Assembly (NCBI RefSeq): GCF_000717185.1
Contig: NZ_JNYE01000003.1
Coordinates: 92,654 to 156,653, forward strand
Length of the DNA stretch: 64,000 nt
Direction: 5' to 3'
Origin: Kitasatospora phosalacinea
GTDB lineage: Bacteria > Actinomycetota > Actinomycetes > Streptomycetales > Streptomycetaceae
Numbering within the stretch: position 1 is the first letter of the stretch; every line of letters begins with the position of its first letter. Shown in pieces: positions 24,257 through 31,579 of this stretch. The notes below the pieces were generated by a model that worked only from the letters and a program-made list of their open reading frames with translations, was not told the origin of the DNA and did no database searches. A program made the position numbers and the translations under genes.

Positions 24257-26714
24257 CCACGAAGACCCGCGAGGTGACCTCCAGCAGGCAGCCCGCGATC
24301 GCGGCGATCGCCACGCCCGCCAACGGGTCGCGCCAGCCGACGAGTTGGAGCTGGAAGAAGTCGGAGAGCCAGGGGACCACCAGCACCAGTGCGAACGCGC
24401 CGGACATGGTGCCGATCAGCAGCAGGCGCCACCAGGTGTACGGGCGGGCGACGATCGCGAGGACCCAGATCGCGCAGATGAACAGCGTCAGGGTGGCGAC
24501 CGAGGTGTCGGCCTCCAGGGTGGTCGCGTCGTCGCCGCGGGCCAGTGCGTAGGCGGTGAAGGTCGCGGCGCCGCAGACCGCCCCGCCGGGCACCGCCAGC
24601 CGCAGCACCCGGCGGACGAAGCCGGTGCGGGCCCGCTCGTTGTTGGGGGCCAGGGCGAGGAAGAACGCCGGGATGCCGATGGTCAGCGAGGACAGCACCG
24701 TCGAGTGCCGGGGCAGGAACGGGTACGGGACCTGGGTGAACACCACCAGCAGGGCCAGCAGCACCGAGTAGACCGTCTTCACCAGGAACAGCCCGGCGAC
24801 GCGCTCGATGTTGCCGATCACCCGGCGGCCCTCGGCGACCACCGAGGGCAGGGTGGCGAACCGGTCGTCGAGCAGCACGATCTGGGCGACGGCCCGGGTC
24901 GCGTCCGAGCCGGTGCCCATCGCGACGCCGATGTCGGCGTCCTTCAGGGCGAGCACGTCGTTGACGCCGTCGCCGGTCATCGCGACGGTGTGGCCCTTCG
25001 ACTGCAGGGCGCCGACCAGGGCGCGCTTCTGCTGCGGGGTGACCCGGCCGAAGACGGCGGTCCGGTCGGCGGCCTCGGCGAGCCGTTCGGGGTCGGTGGG
25101 CAGGGTGCGGGCGTCGGTCGCGGTCTCGGCGCCGGGCAGGCCGAGGTGGGCGGCGACCGCGCCGACCGAGACGGCGCTGTCGCCGGAGATGACCTTGGCC
25201 CGGACGTCCTGGGAGCGGAAGTAGCGCAGGGTGTCCGCGGCGTCCTCGCGCAGCCGCTGCTGCAGCACCAGCAGGGCCAGCGGCCGCAGCTGCGCGGCCG
25301 GGTCGGGGTCGTCCAGCGGCAGCGGGCTGCGGCCCAGCAGCAGGACCCGCAGGCCCTTCGCGCCCAGCTCGTCGACCTCGGCGAGCGCGGGGGCACCGGC
25401 CGGGAGCAGCACGTCGGGGGCGCCGAGCAGCCAGCTGCCCTCGGTGCCGCCGGGCTCCAGCAGCTGCACGCCGCTCCACTTGCGGGCGGAGGAGAACGGG
25501 ATCGCCTCCAGCACCCGCCAGCGGCCCTCCGGCGGCGGCCCGTACGCGTCGATGACGGCCTGCATGCTGGGGTTGGGGCGGGCGTCGGCAGTGCCGATCG
25601 CGCCGAGCGCCTCGGCCAGGAGCACCTTGTCGGCGCTGCCGGCGGCGCTGTCGGTGCTGCTGGATTGCGGGGCCTCGCTCGGGGCGGCGAGCGGGCGGAG
25701 GTCGACCAGGTCCATGCCGCCCTCGGTGAGGGTGCCGGTCTTGTCCAGGCACACGGTGTCGACCCGGGCCAGGCCCTCGATCGCGGGCAGCTCCTGCACC
25801 AGGCACTGCTTGCGGCCCAGCCGGACCACGCCGATCGCGAAGGCCACCGAGGTGAGCAGCACCAGGCCCTCGGGCACCATCGGCACGATGCCCGCCACCA
25901 TCCGGCGCACCGCCTCCTTCCAGTCGTTGCGCTGCACCGCGAGCTGGCTGATCACCAGGCCGATCGCGGTGGGCACCAGCAGGTAGGTGATGAACCGCAG
26001 GATCTGGTCGATGCCGGTGCGCAGCTCCGACTTCACCAGGGTGAACTTGCTGGCCTCCTCGGCGAGCTTGGCGGCGTACGCCTCCCGGCCGACCTTGGTC
26101 GCGGTGAACGCACCCGCCCCGGCCACCACGAAGGAGCCGGACATCACGTGGTCGCCGGGGCGCTTGTGGACGGGGTCGGGCTCGCCGGTCAGCAGCGACT
26201 CGTCGATCTCCAGGGCGTCCGCCTCGGTGACCGTGCCGTCCACCACGACCTTGTCGCCGATGCCCAGCAGCACCGTGTCGTCCAGCACGATCTCGCCGGT
26301 GCCGACCTGCACCGCGGCGCCGTCCCGGCGGACCTGGGGGCGGGCCTCGCCGATCAGCGCGAGGCTGTCCAGGGTCTTCTTGGCGCGCAGCTCCTGGACG
26401 ATGCCGATCGCCGTGTTGGCGACGATGACCAGGCCGAACAGGCCGTCCTGGAGCGGGCCGACGACCAGGATGATGCCGAACATCACCCCGATGATCGCGT
26501 TGAACCGGGTGAACACGTTGGCCCGGACGATCTCCCGCACCGAACGGCTCGAACGCACCGGGACGTCGTTCACCTGCCCGCGGGCGACCCGCTCGGCGAC
26601 CCCGGCCGCACTCAGCCCGGGCTGGTACGCGCCGCCCGCGCCGGTGGGGTGCGCGCCGGGGCCGGGGCCGGGGACCGGGCCGGGCGCGGCGGTGCCTTCC
26701 GCTGAGTGCGTCAT
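24246..26714 (-). CDS. P-type cation-transporting ATPase, CtpE-like
   Basis: The 822-aa protein has the full P-type ATPase plan. It shows TM1-2 (A-I-I-G-V-M-F-G-I-I-L-V-V), actuator loop T-G-E-P-D (about 176), the membrane ion-site motif M-V-P-E-G-L-V-L-L (about 285), phosphorylation site D-K-T-G-T-L-T (about 325), hinge M-T-G-D-G-V-N-D-V-L-A-L-K-D-A (about 583), and C-terminal TM5-10. Proline after the actuator region and P-E-G-L in TM4 fit the CtpE/calcium-type subgroup rather than heavy-metal ATPases, and no N-terminal metal-binding domain is present. A Gly/Pro-rich N-terminus of about 35 residues precedes it. Probable Ca or Mg import/export; direction not resolvable. Confidence 0.9.
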   Translation of the reverse strand: MTHSAEGTAAPGPVPGPGPGAHPTGAGGAYQPGLSAAGVAERVARGQVNDVPVRSSRSVREIVRANVFTRFNAIIGVMFGIILVVGPLQDGLFGLVIVANTAIGIVQELRAKKTLDSLALIGEARPQVRRDGAAVQVGTGEIVLDDTVLLGIGDKVVVDGTVTEADALEIDESLLTGEPDPVHKRPGDHVMSGSFVVAGAGAFTATKVGREAYAAKLAEEASKFTLVKSELRTGIDQILRFITYLLVPTAIGLVISQLAVQRNDWKEAVRRMVAGIVPMVPEGLVLLTSVAFAIGVVRLGRKQCLVQELPAIEGLARVDTVCLDKTGTLTEGGMDLVDLRPLAAPSEAPQSSSTDSAAGSADKVLLAEALGAIGTADARPNPSMQAVIDAYGPPPEGRWRVLEAIPFSSARKWSGVQLLEPGGTEGSWLLGAPDVLLPAGAPALAEVDELGAKGLRVLLLGRSPLPLDDPDPAAQLRPLALLVLQQRLREDAADTLRYFRSQDVRAKVISGDSAVSVGAVAAHLGLPGAETATDARTLPTDPERLAEAADRTAVFGRVTPQQKRALVGALQSKGHTVAMTGDGVNDVLALKDADIGVAMGTGSDATRAVAQIVLLDDRFATLPSVVAEGRRVIGNIERVAGLFLVKTVYSVLLALLVVFTQVPYPFLPRHSTVLSSLTIGIPAFFLALAPNNERARTGFVRRVLRLAVPGGAVCGAATFTAYALARGDDATTLEADTSVATLTLFICAIWVLAIVARPYTWWRLLLIGTMSGAFALVLVVPWLSDFFQLQLVGWRDPLAGVAIAAIAGCLLEVTSRVFVEKS

Positions 26715-26811
26715 GGCACCGACTCTAGGTGGGCGATTTGTCCGGTGCGCCCCGCCTCGGGACGGATTCCGGCCGGACGGGTGGCGGCCGGGCGGCGGCT
26801 GCCCGGGGCTG

Positions 26812-27081
26812 CTAGGCCACCGGCTCCCCGGCCGCCTCGGCGGCGCGGGCGCGGCGGATCGCGGCCCGGCGGGCGGTGCAGTACTTGAGGCCGATCAGGC
26901 CGAGCAGGCCGCCGGACAGGCAGACCCACGGCCAGCTGCCGTGGCCGTGGTCGGACAGCCACCCCTGGAACGGCACCAGCGCCACGAAGCCGACGAACCA
27001 CAGCACCGTGCCGGTGCCGACGATGGCGACGTCGTTCCCTTCCAGGGGCGGGGGAGCGGTGCGCAGCGCGGTCTTGGGCAT
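26812..27081 (-). CDS. DUF2530 two-TM membrane protein
   Basis: The 89-aa product (M-P-K-T-A-L-R-T) matches the DUF2530 pattern: P-P-L-E-G-N-D-V-A-I-V-G-T-G-T-V-L-W-F near the start, then V-P-F-Q-G-W-L-S-D-H-G-H-G-S-W-P-W and G-G-L-L-G-L-I-G-L-K-Y, with a basic C-terminal tail. Two membrane segments are joined by the His/Trp-rich loop. Divergent from the NCS2 permease gene, as in other streptomycetes. Function unknown. Confidence 0.85.
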   Translation of the reverse strand: MPKTALRTAPPPLEGNDVAIVGTGTVLWFVGFVALVPFQGWLSDHGHGSWPWVCLSGGLLGLIGLKYCTARRAAIRRARAAEAAGEPVA

Positions 27082-27175
27082 GGGCCCTAGCCTACGGGCC
27101 GCTCCGGCGGGCGGTCCGCGGCGGGTCGCGACGGCCCGTGGCCGGGTGGCCCGGCGAGGGGAGGTCCGGCGGGGT

Positions 27176-27214
27176 GGCCCGGCAGGGCGGCCCGGCAGGG
27201 CGGCCCGGCAGGGC
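27176..27214. repeat. Three perfect 13-bp tandem repeats
   Basis: GGCCCGGCAGGGC occurs exactly at 27176, 27189 and 27202, with looser copies just upstream. The array lies between the DUF2530 gene and the NCS2 permease gene, about 150 bp before the permease start. Confidence 0.75.
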
Positions 27215-27366
27215 CGGACGTGTCGACAGGTGAGCGACGGTGACCGTAATGGGCTCACTCTACGCGCGAAGATGGCGCGTGCACGACCGGAATCGACATA
27301 CTGAAATGCCCCCCCACCTTGCTTCGCCCGGTCTCCCCCGGCCTCTCCCGATCGAGGACCCCCGAC

Positions 27367-28830
27367 ATGTCTCCGCAGGCCCAGTCGACCACCGCGTCGC
27401 CCGAGCCCTCCCAGAACGCGCCGAAGCCCCCGTCCGGCGCCCTGGACCGCTTCTTCAAGATCTCCGAGCGGGGCTCCACCCTGCCCCGCGAGATCCGCGG
27501 TGGTGTCGCCACGTTCTTCACGATGGCGTACATCCTGGTGCTCAACCCGATCATCCTGGCCTCGGCCACGGATATGAACAACACGCACCTCAACGGCGGA
27601 CAGCTGGTCACCGCGACCGCGCTCACCGCCGGCCTCACCACCCTGCTGATGGGCGTCATCGGCAACGTCCCGATCGGCCTCGCCGCGGGCCTGGGCGTCA
27701 ACACCATCGTGGCGCTCCAGCTCGCCCCCCAGATGACCTGGCCCGACGCCATGGGCATGGTCGTCCTGGCCGGTTTCGCGATCATGCTGCTGGTCGCCAC
27801 CGGCCTGCGCGAGCGCGTCATGAACGCCGTCCCGCTCGGCCTGCGCAAGGCCATCGCGATCGGCATCGGCCTGTTCATCACCCTGGTCGGCCTGGTCGAC
27901 TCCGGCTTCGTCACCCGCATCCCGGACGCCGCCCAGACCACCGTCCCCCTCCAGCTCGGCATCGGCGGGCACCTGCACGGCTGGCCCGTGCTGGTCTTCA
28001 TCCTCGGCCTGCTGCTCACCATGGCCCTGGTCGTCCGCAAGGTCCCCGGCGCGATCCTGATCTCCATCGCCGTGATGACCGCAGCCGCGGTGGTCATCCA
28101 GCAGTTCGCCGACCTCTCCGCCGAGGCCTGGGGCCTCACCGTCCCGGCCTGGCCCGGCAACCCCGTCGCCACCCCCGACTTCGGCCTGGTCGGCCACTTC
28201 AGCCTGTTCGGCGGCTTCCAGCACGTCAGCGTGCTGACCGGCATCCTGTTCGTCTTCACCGTGCTGATGAGCTGCTTCTTCGACGCGATGGGCACCATCC
28301 TCGGCGTCGCCGACGAGGCCCACCTGCTCGACGAGAAGGGCGACCTCCCGGGCATCAACAAGGTCCTGATGGTCGACGGCATCGCCACCGCCGCGGGCGG
28401 CGCGACCTCCGCCTCCGCCAACACCTGCTTCGTCGAGTCCACCGCGGGCGTCGGCGAGGGCGCCCGCACCGGCTTCGCCTCGATCGTCACCGGCGCGCTC
28501 TTCCTGCTCGCCCTCTTCCTCACCCCCCTCGCGACCATGGTCCCCGCCCAGGCCGCCACCCCCGCCCTGGTCACCGTCGGCTTCCTGATCCTGGCGAACT
28601 CCATCAAGGAGATCGACTGGTCCGACTACACCATCGCGATGCCGGCCTTCATCACCATCGTGATGATGCCGTTCACCTACTCCATCACCAACGGCATCGG
28701 CTTCGGCTTCATCGCCTTCTGCCTCCTGCGCGTCGTCGCGGGCCGCGCCCGCACCGTCCCGATCGCGATGTACGGCGTCGCCGCCGTCTTCGCCTTCTAC
28801 TACCTGATGCCGGCCCTCGGCCTGCTCTGA
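27367..28830 (+). CDS. NCS2 family purine permease (hypoxanthine/guanine/adenine)
   Basis: The product is 487 aa from ATG 27367, with GAGGA about nine bases upstream. It shows the AzgA-type NCS2 layout: G-S-T-L-P-R-E-I-R-G-G-V-A-T-F-F-T-M-A-Y-I near residue 40, G-N-V-P-I-G-L-A-A-G-L-G-V-N-T (about 100), F-F-D-A-M-G-T-I-L-G-V (about 305), and S-A-S-A-N-T-C-F-V-E-S-T-A-G-V-G-E-G-A-R-T-G (about 350-371), which contains substrate-site residues. Twelve or more membrane segments. Proton-coupled purine uptake is the family role. No purine riboswitch was seen upstream. Confidence 0.9.
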   Translation: MSPQAQSTTASPEPSQNAPKPPSGALDRFFKISERGSTLPREIRGGVATFFTMAYILVLNPIILASATDMNNTHLNGGQLVTATALTAGLTTLLMGVIGNVPIGLAAGLGVNTIVALQLAPQMTWPDAMGMVVLAGFAIMLLVATGLRERVMNAVPLGLRKAIAIGIGLFITLVGLVDSGFVTRIPDAAQTTVPLQLGIGGHLHGWPVLVFILGLLLTMALVVRKVPGAILISIAVMTAAAVVIQQFADLSAEAWGLTVPAWPGNPVATPDFGLVGHFSLFGGFQHVSVLTGILFVFTVLMSCFFDAMGTILGVADEAHLLDEKGDLPGINKVLMVDGIATAAGGATSASANTCFVESTAGVGEGARTGFASIVTGALFLLALFLTPLATMVPAQAATPALVTVGFLILANSIKEIDWSDYTIAMPAFITIVMMPFTYSITNGIGFGFIAFCLLRVVAGRARTVPIAMYGVAAVFAFYYLMPALGLL

Positions 28831-28838
28831 CGGCTCTC

Positions 28839-28885
28839 GCCCCGACGGCCCTCCTCCGCGTGCTGCGGGGGAGGGCCGTCGGGGC
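28839..28885. terminator. Strong hairpin after the purine permease
   Basis: Arms GCCCCGACGGCCCTCC and GGGAGGGCCGTCGGGGC pair, extended inward through TCCGC/GCGGG with one G-T pair; the loop is about GTGCT. There is no T tract, as is common in this group. The core 28848-28876 recurs at 29614-29642. Confidence 0.8.
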
Positions 28886-28890
28886 TGTGC

Positions 28891-28921
28891 GATATCGAAT
28901 GAGGGGTGCTCTCGATATCAT
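28891..28921 (+). promoter_or_regulatory. Inverted-repeat operator and promoter of vapBC
   Basis: GATATCGA (28891-28898) and TCGATATC (28912-28919) are perfect inverted copies 13 bp apart. A -10-like TATCAT (28916-28921) overlaps the right arm, and vapB starts at 28951. This fits autoregulation by the VapB or VapBC complex; that is inference from position and symmetry. Confidence 0.7.
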
Positions 28922-28950
28922 GGGGTTCGCCCGCCGACGGAAGGACGATC

Positions 28951-29151
28951 ATGACGCGTACGGTCATCGACCTCGACGACGACCTCCTGGCGGAGGCCCA
29001 GCGGCTCTTCGGGACCACCACCAAGGTCGCCACGGTGAACGCCGCCCTGCTCGAAGCCGTCAAACTCGCCCGCCGGATAGAGTTCGCGGACGCCGTGGCC
29101 AGCGGGGAGTTCGACCTCCTCGGTGAGCCCGGCGACCGGGCGGTGGCGTGA
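28951..29151 (+). CDS. vapB: VapB-type antitoxin
   Basis: The 66-aa protein starts M-T-R-T-V-I-D-L-D-D-D-L-L, the typical ribbon-helix-helix DNA-binding opening of DUF2191 VapB antitoxins. The toxin-binding tail follows (R-R-I-E-F-A-D-A-V-A-S-G-E-F-D-L-L). ATG 28951 has AAGGA six bases upstream. Its TGA overlaps the vapC GTG (GTGA), as expected for coupled translation. The product should neutralise VapC and repress the operator upstream. Confidence 0.88.
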   Translation: MTRTVIDLDDDLLAEAQRLFGTTTKVATVNAALLEAVKLARRIEFADAVASGEFDLLGEPGDRAVA

Positions 29152-29567
29152 GCCGGGAGCACTTCCTGATCGACAAGTCGGCCCTGGCGCGGTGGGGCAA
29201 GCCGTCCGTGCGCCCGGTGCTGGACGACCTCTCCCAGCGGGCCCTGCTCGCCGTCAGCCCGACGGTGGAGATGGAGGTGCTGTTCAGCGCCCGCACCCTG
29301 GCCGAGGCCGAACGGCTGCGCCACCTGCTCCGGGGCTTCGACTACCTGCCGTGTCCCGACGAGGTGTGGGACCGGGCGAAGCAGGTGCAGCAGCAGGCGC
29401 TGTTCCGCGGGAACCACCGGGCGCTGTCGATGGCCGACCTGCTCATCGCGGCCACGGCGGAGCGGCACGGCGTCACCGTCCTGCACTACGACGGCGACTA
29501 CGACATGATCGCGGCGATCACCGGGCAGCCGGCCCGCTGGGTGGTGCCGACCGGGACGGCCGACTGA
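29148..29567 (+). CDS. vapC: VapC-type PIN-domain ribonuclease toxin
   Basis: The 139-aa product has PIN domain acidic residues in order: Asp in F-L-I-D-K-S-A-L (residue 9), Glu in P-T-V-E-M-E-V-L (about 41), Asp in S-M-A-D-L-L-I-A-A (about 97) and Asp in Y-D-G-D-Y-D (about 114-119). All four metal-binding positions appear intact, so an active Mg-dependent endoribonuclease is likely. It starts at GTG 29148 overlapping the vapB stop. Partner and regulator is VapB. Confidence 0.9.
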   Translation: MSREHFLIDKSALARWGKPSVRPVLDDLSQRALLAVSPTVEMEVLFSARTLAEAERLRHLLRGFDYLPCPDEVWDRAKQVQQQALFRGNHRALSMADLLIAATAERHGVTVLHYDGDYDMIAAITGQPARWVVPTGTAD

Positions 29568-29613
29568 GGGGCGGCCCGGAGCTTCGGCAACCGCCCCGGC
29601 CCCACACGCCCGT

Positions 29614-29642
29614 GCCCTCCTCCGCGTGGTGCGGGGGAGGGC
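29614..29642. terminator. Hairpin after vapC, near-copy of the hairpin before vapB
   Basis: GCCCTCC with TCCGC pairs with GCGGG and GGAGGGC around a short loop; 28 of 29 bases equal those at 28848-28876. Outer sequences CCACACG and CGTGTGG lengthen the stem. It lies between vapC and the convergent 55-aa ORF and may end both transcripts. Confidence 0.7.
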
Positions 29643-29654
29643 CGTTCCGTGTGG

Positions 29655-29822
29655 TCAGGGGGTGCGCAGGAGCGGGGTGAGGCGGGGGGTGAGGAGGGTG
29701 GCGGCGGCGAGGAGGTGGGCGGGGTCGGGGGTGCGGGCGAGGAGGACGACGATGACGACCAGCAGGGTGCGGTCGGCGGGCGGGAAGCGGCGGGCGGGGC
29801 GGGGGCGGCGGGTGCGGGACAT
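29655..29822 (-). CDS. Small hydrophobic protein, 55 aa
   Basis: An ATG at 29822 is preceded by GAAGGA with about six bases of spacing and opens 55 codons to TGA. The N-terminal 18 residues are Arg/Pro-rich. A hydrophobic stretch (T-L-L-V-V-I-V-V-L-L-A) is followed by a Leu/Ala/Thr-rich tail, so one membrane segment with a cytosolic basic N-terminus is likely. The ATG is 21 bases after the stop of the upstream decarboxylase gene, making a likely two-gene operon. Family not recognised. Confidence 0.6.
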   Translation of the reverse strand: MSRTRRPRPARRFPPADRTLLVVIVVLLARTPDPAHLLAAATLLTPRLTPLLRTP

Positions 29823-29843
29823 GGGCGGTCCTTCGTCGGAGGG

Positions 29844-31163
29844 TCAGGCGGTGGTGCGGGCGACCAGGTCGTCGATGCTCTGGGCGGGGCGCAGGAGCTC
29901 GAAGCGGACGGTGCCGTCGGGGGAGGTCGCGGCGCCGTGGACGGCGGGCTCGGGGAGGCTGTTGTAGGAGAAGTGGTTGGTGGCGTAGTAGGCCCCGCAG
30001 TCGAGCAGGCAGTACAGGTCGCCCTGGTCCAGCAAGGGGAGCGGGCGGGCCCGGGCGACCAGGTCGCCCGCGAAGCAGCACGGGCCCGCCACGTCCTGGA
30101 GGACGGGCACACCGTGCTTGGCCGCGCCGGAGGGGTGGTGGACGCTGATCCGCAGCGGCCAGCTGCCGGGCGCGAAGACGGTGCGGGTGGCGACCTGGGC
30201 GCCCGCGTGGCCGATGGCGATGGGGCGGCCGCCCGCCACCTTGGTGTACTCGACGTACGAGGCGACGAAGCCGGACTTGGCGAGCACGGAGCGGCCGAAC
30301 TCGGTGGTCAGCCGGTAGCGGCCGTCGAACAGGACGGGGGCGTGCGCGCGCAGCCGCTCCACGTAGGCGTCCCAGCCGGGGGCGGTCCGGTCGCCGGCGA
30401 AGTTGACCGGGAGGCCGCCGCCGAGGTCGATGCCGGTGACCTGGCGGCGGCCCAGCTCCCGGTTGATCCGTTCGGCGAAGGCGGCGGTGCTGGCGATGCC
30501 GGTGGCCATCAGGTCGAGGTCGACGCCCTGGGAGCCGACGTGGCAGTGCAGTTCGGTGAGCCAGGGGCGGGCGCGGAAGGCTTCGACCAGGCGGGCCGCG
30601 TTGCCGGTGTCGGCGAGCGGGACGCCGAACTTCGAGGTGGAGGTGGCGGTGCTCATCGCGGCGATCCGGCCGCCGCCGACCTGCGGGTTGATCCGGACGC
30701 CGATCCGGGAGGAGCTGCGGCGGTCGGCCAGGATCGCGTCCACGCGGGCGAGCTCCTGCCAGTTGTCGATGTTGACGCTGACGCCGAGGTCCAGCGCGAG
30801 GGCCAGTTCGGCGCGGGTCTTGGCGGGGGAGTCCAGCACGATCAGTTCCGGGGGGAAGCCCGCGGCCAGCGCCTGCGCGAACTCGCCGGGGCTGGCCACC
30901 TCGCACCCCATGCCCAGCTCGCGCAGTCGGCGCAGCACCGGCCCGAGCGGGTTGGCCTTGGCGGCGAAGGCGTGCCGCACCTCCAGTTCGGCGGGGAACG
31001 CGGCGTGCAGGGCGGCGACCGTCCCGGCGACGGCGTCCAGGTCGAGGAAGGCGGCCAGCGGGGCCCGCTCCGGGTCGAGCAGGCCCTGCCGGACGGCCGC
31101 GCGCAGGACGAGTTCGCGCCGCTCGGCGCTGATCAGGGACGGTGAGGGGCGGTGCTCGGGCAT
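29844..31163 (-). CDS. Fold-type III PLP-dependent decarboxylase (DAP/ornithine decarboxylase-like)
   Basis: The 439-aa protein starts M-P-E-H-R-P at 31163. It has the alanine-racemase-like barrel with the PLP lysine in H-A-F-A-A-K-A-N (about residue 69), H-C-H-V-G-S-Q-G (about 202), the glycine-rich phosphate loop I-D-L-G-G-G-L-P (about 247), E-F-G-R-S (about 289) and C-terminal L-L-D-C-G-A-Y-Y (about 390), which contains the partner-subunit active-site residues. These fit the LysA/group IV decarboxylase family, but this is probably not the housekeeping LysA, which usually sits beside thrA or argS. The substrate may be a diamino acid or a carboxynorspermidine-like compound. A PucR-type regulator is encoded 416 bp upstream on the same strand. 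Confidence 0.85.
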   Translation of the reverse strand: MPEHRPSPSLISAERRELVLRAAVRQGLLDPERAPLAAFLDLDAVAGTVAALHAAFPAELEVRHAFAAKANPLGPVLRRLRELGMGCEVASPGEFAQALAAGFPPELIVLDSPAKTRAELALALDLGVSVNIDNWQELARVDAILADRRSSSRIGVRINPQVGGGRIAAMSTATSTSKFGVPLADTGNAARLVEAFRARPWLTELHCHVGSQGVDLDLMATGIASTAAFAERINRELGRRQVTGIDLGGGLPVNFAGDRTAPGWDAYVERLRAHAPVLFDGRYRLTTEFGRSVLAKSGFVASYVEYTKVAGGRPIAIGHAGAQVATRTVFAPGSWPLRISVHHPSGAAKHGVPVLQDVAGPCCFAGDLVARARPLPLLDQGDLYCLLDCGAYYATNHFSYNSLPEPAVHGAATSPDGTVRFELLRPAQSIDDLVARTTA

Positions 31164-31579
31164 GGGGACACACTCCGCACGGGTCGGCGCTCGGAAGGGA
31201 GGGGGCCGGGCCGGCGGACGGGCGCCGGGGCCGTGCTCCCAGGATGGCCGCGGGGGCGGGGGCCGCGTAGTACCGGCCGGGCCGGGTTTCCGGGGCCGGA
31301 GCGGTCGCCGTGCACCGCCGCGGGGTCGGGTTGCGGCCGGTGCGGTGCGCGGCGGCGGCCCGGGCGGTCCGGAGCGGTGCGGGCGGACCGGGCGCGGCCT
31401 CCGGCGGGCGCGGACGGTCGGGGGAGACCGGGGACGGGGCGGCCGGTGGTGCGGGCGGCGGTGCGCGGCGGCCGGGGCGGGGCGGGGTGGTGCGCGGACA
31501 CCGGAGCGACGGGCGGATCCGGTGCCCGCGCACCACTGGCCGCGCCGCCGTACGCACCACCGGCGGCGCCGCCGCCCGC
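31164..31579. other. 416-bp region before the PLP decarboxylase, no gene seen
   Basis: Very GC-rich, without convincing codon usage in any frame. It should contain the decarboxylase promoter. Some G-run and CCGG-rich stretches recur but no ordered repeat stands out. Confidence 0.35.

Noticed and set aside
27082..27366. Purine riboswitch upstream of the NCS2 permease
   Set aside because: No purine aptamer core (conserved loops) is seen; the region contains 13-bp tandem repeats instead.
31164..31579. Extra gene between the PucR regulator and the decarboxylase
   Set aside because: Open frames there are Pro/Arg/Gly-rich on both strands and have no start with a good ribosome site.
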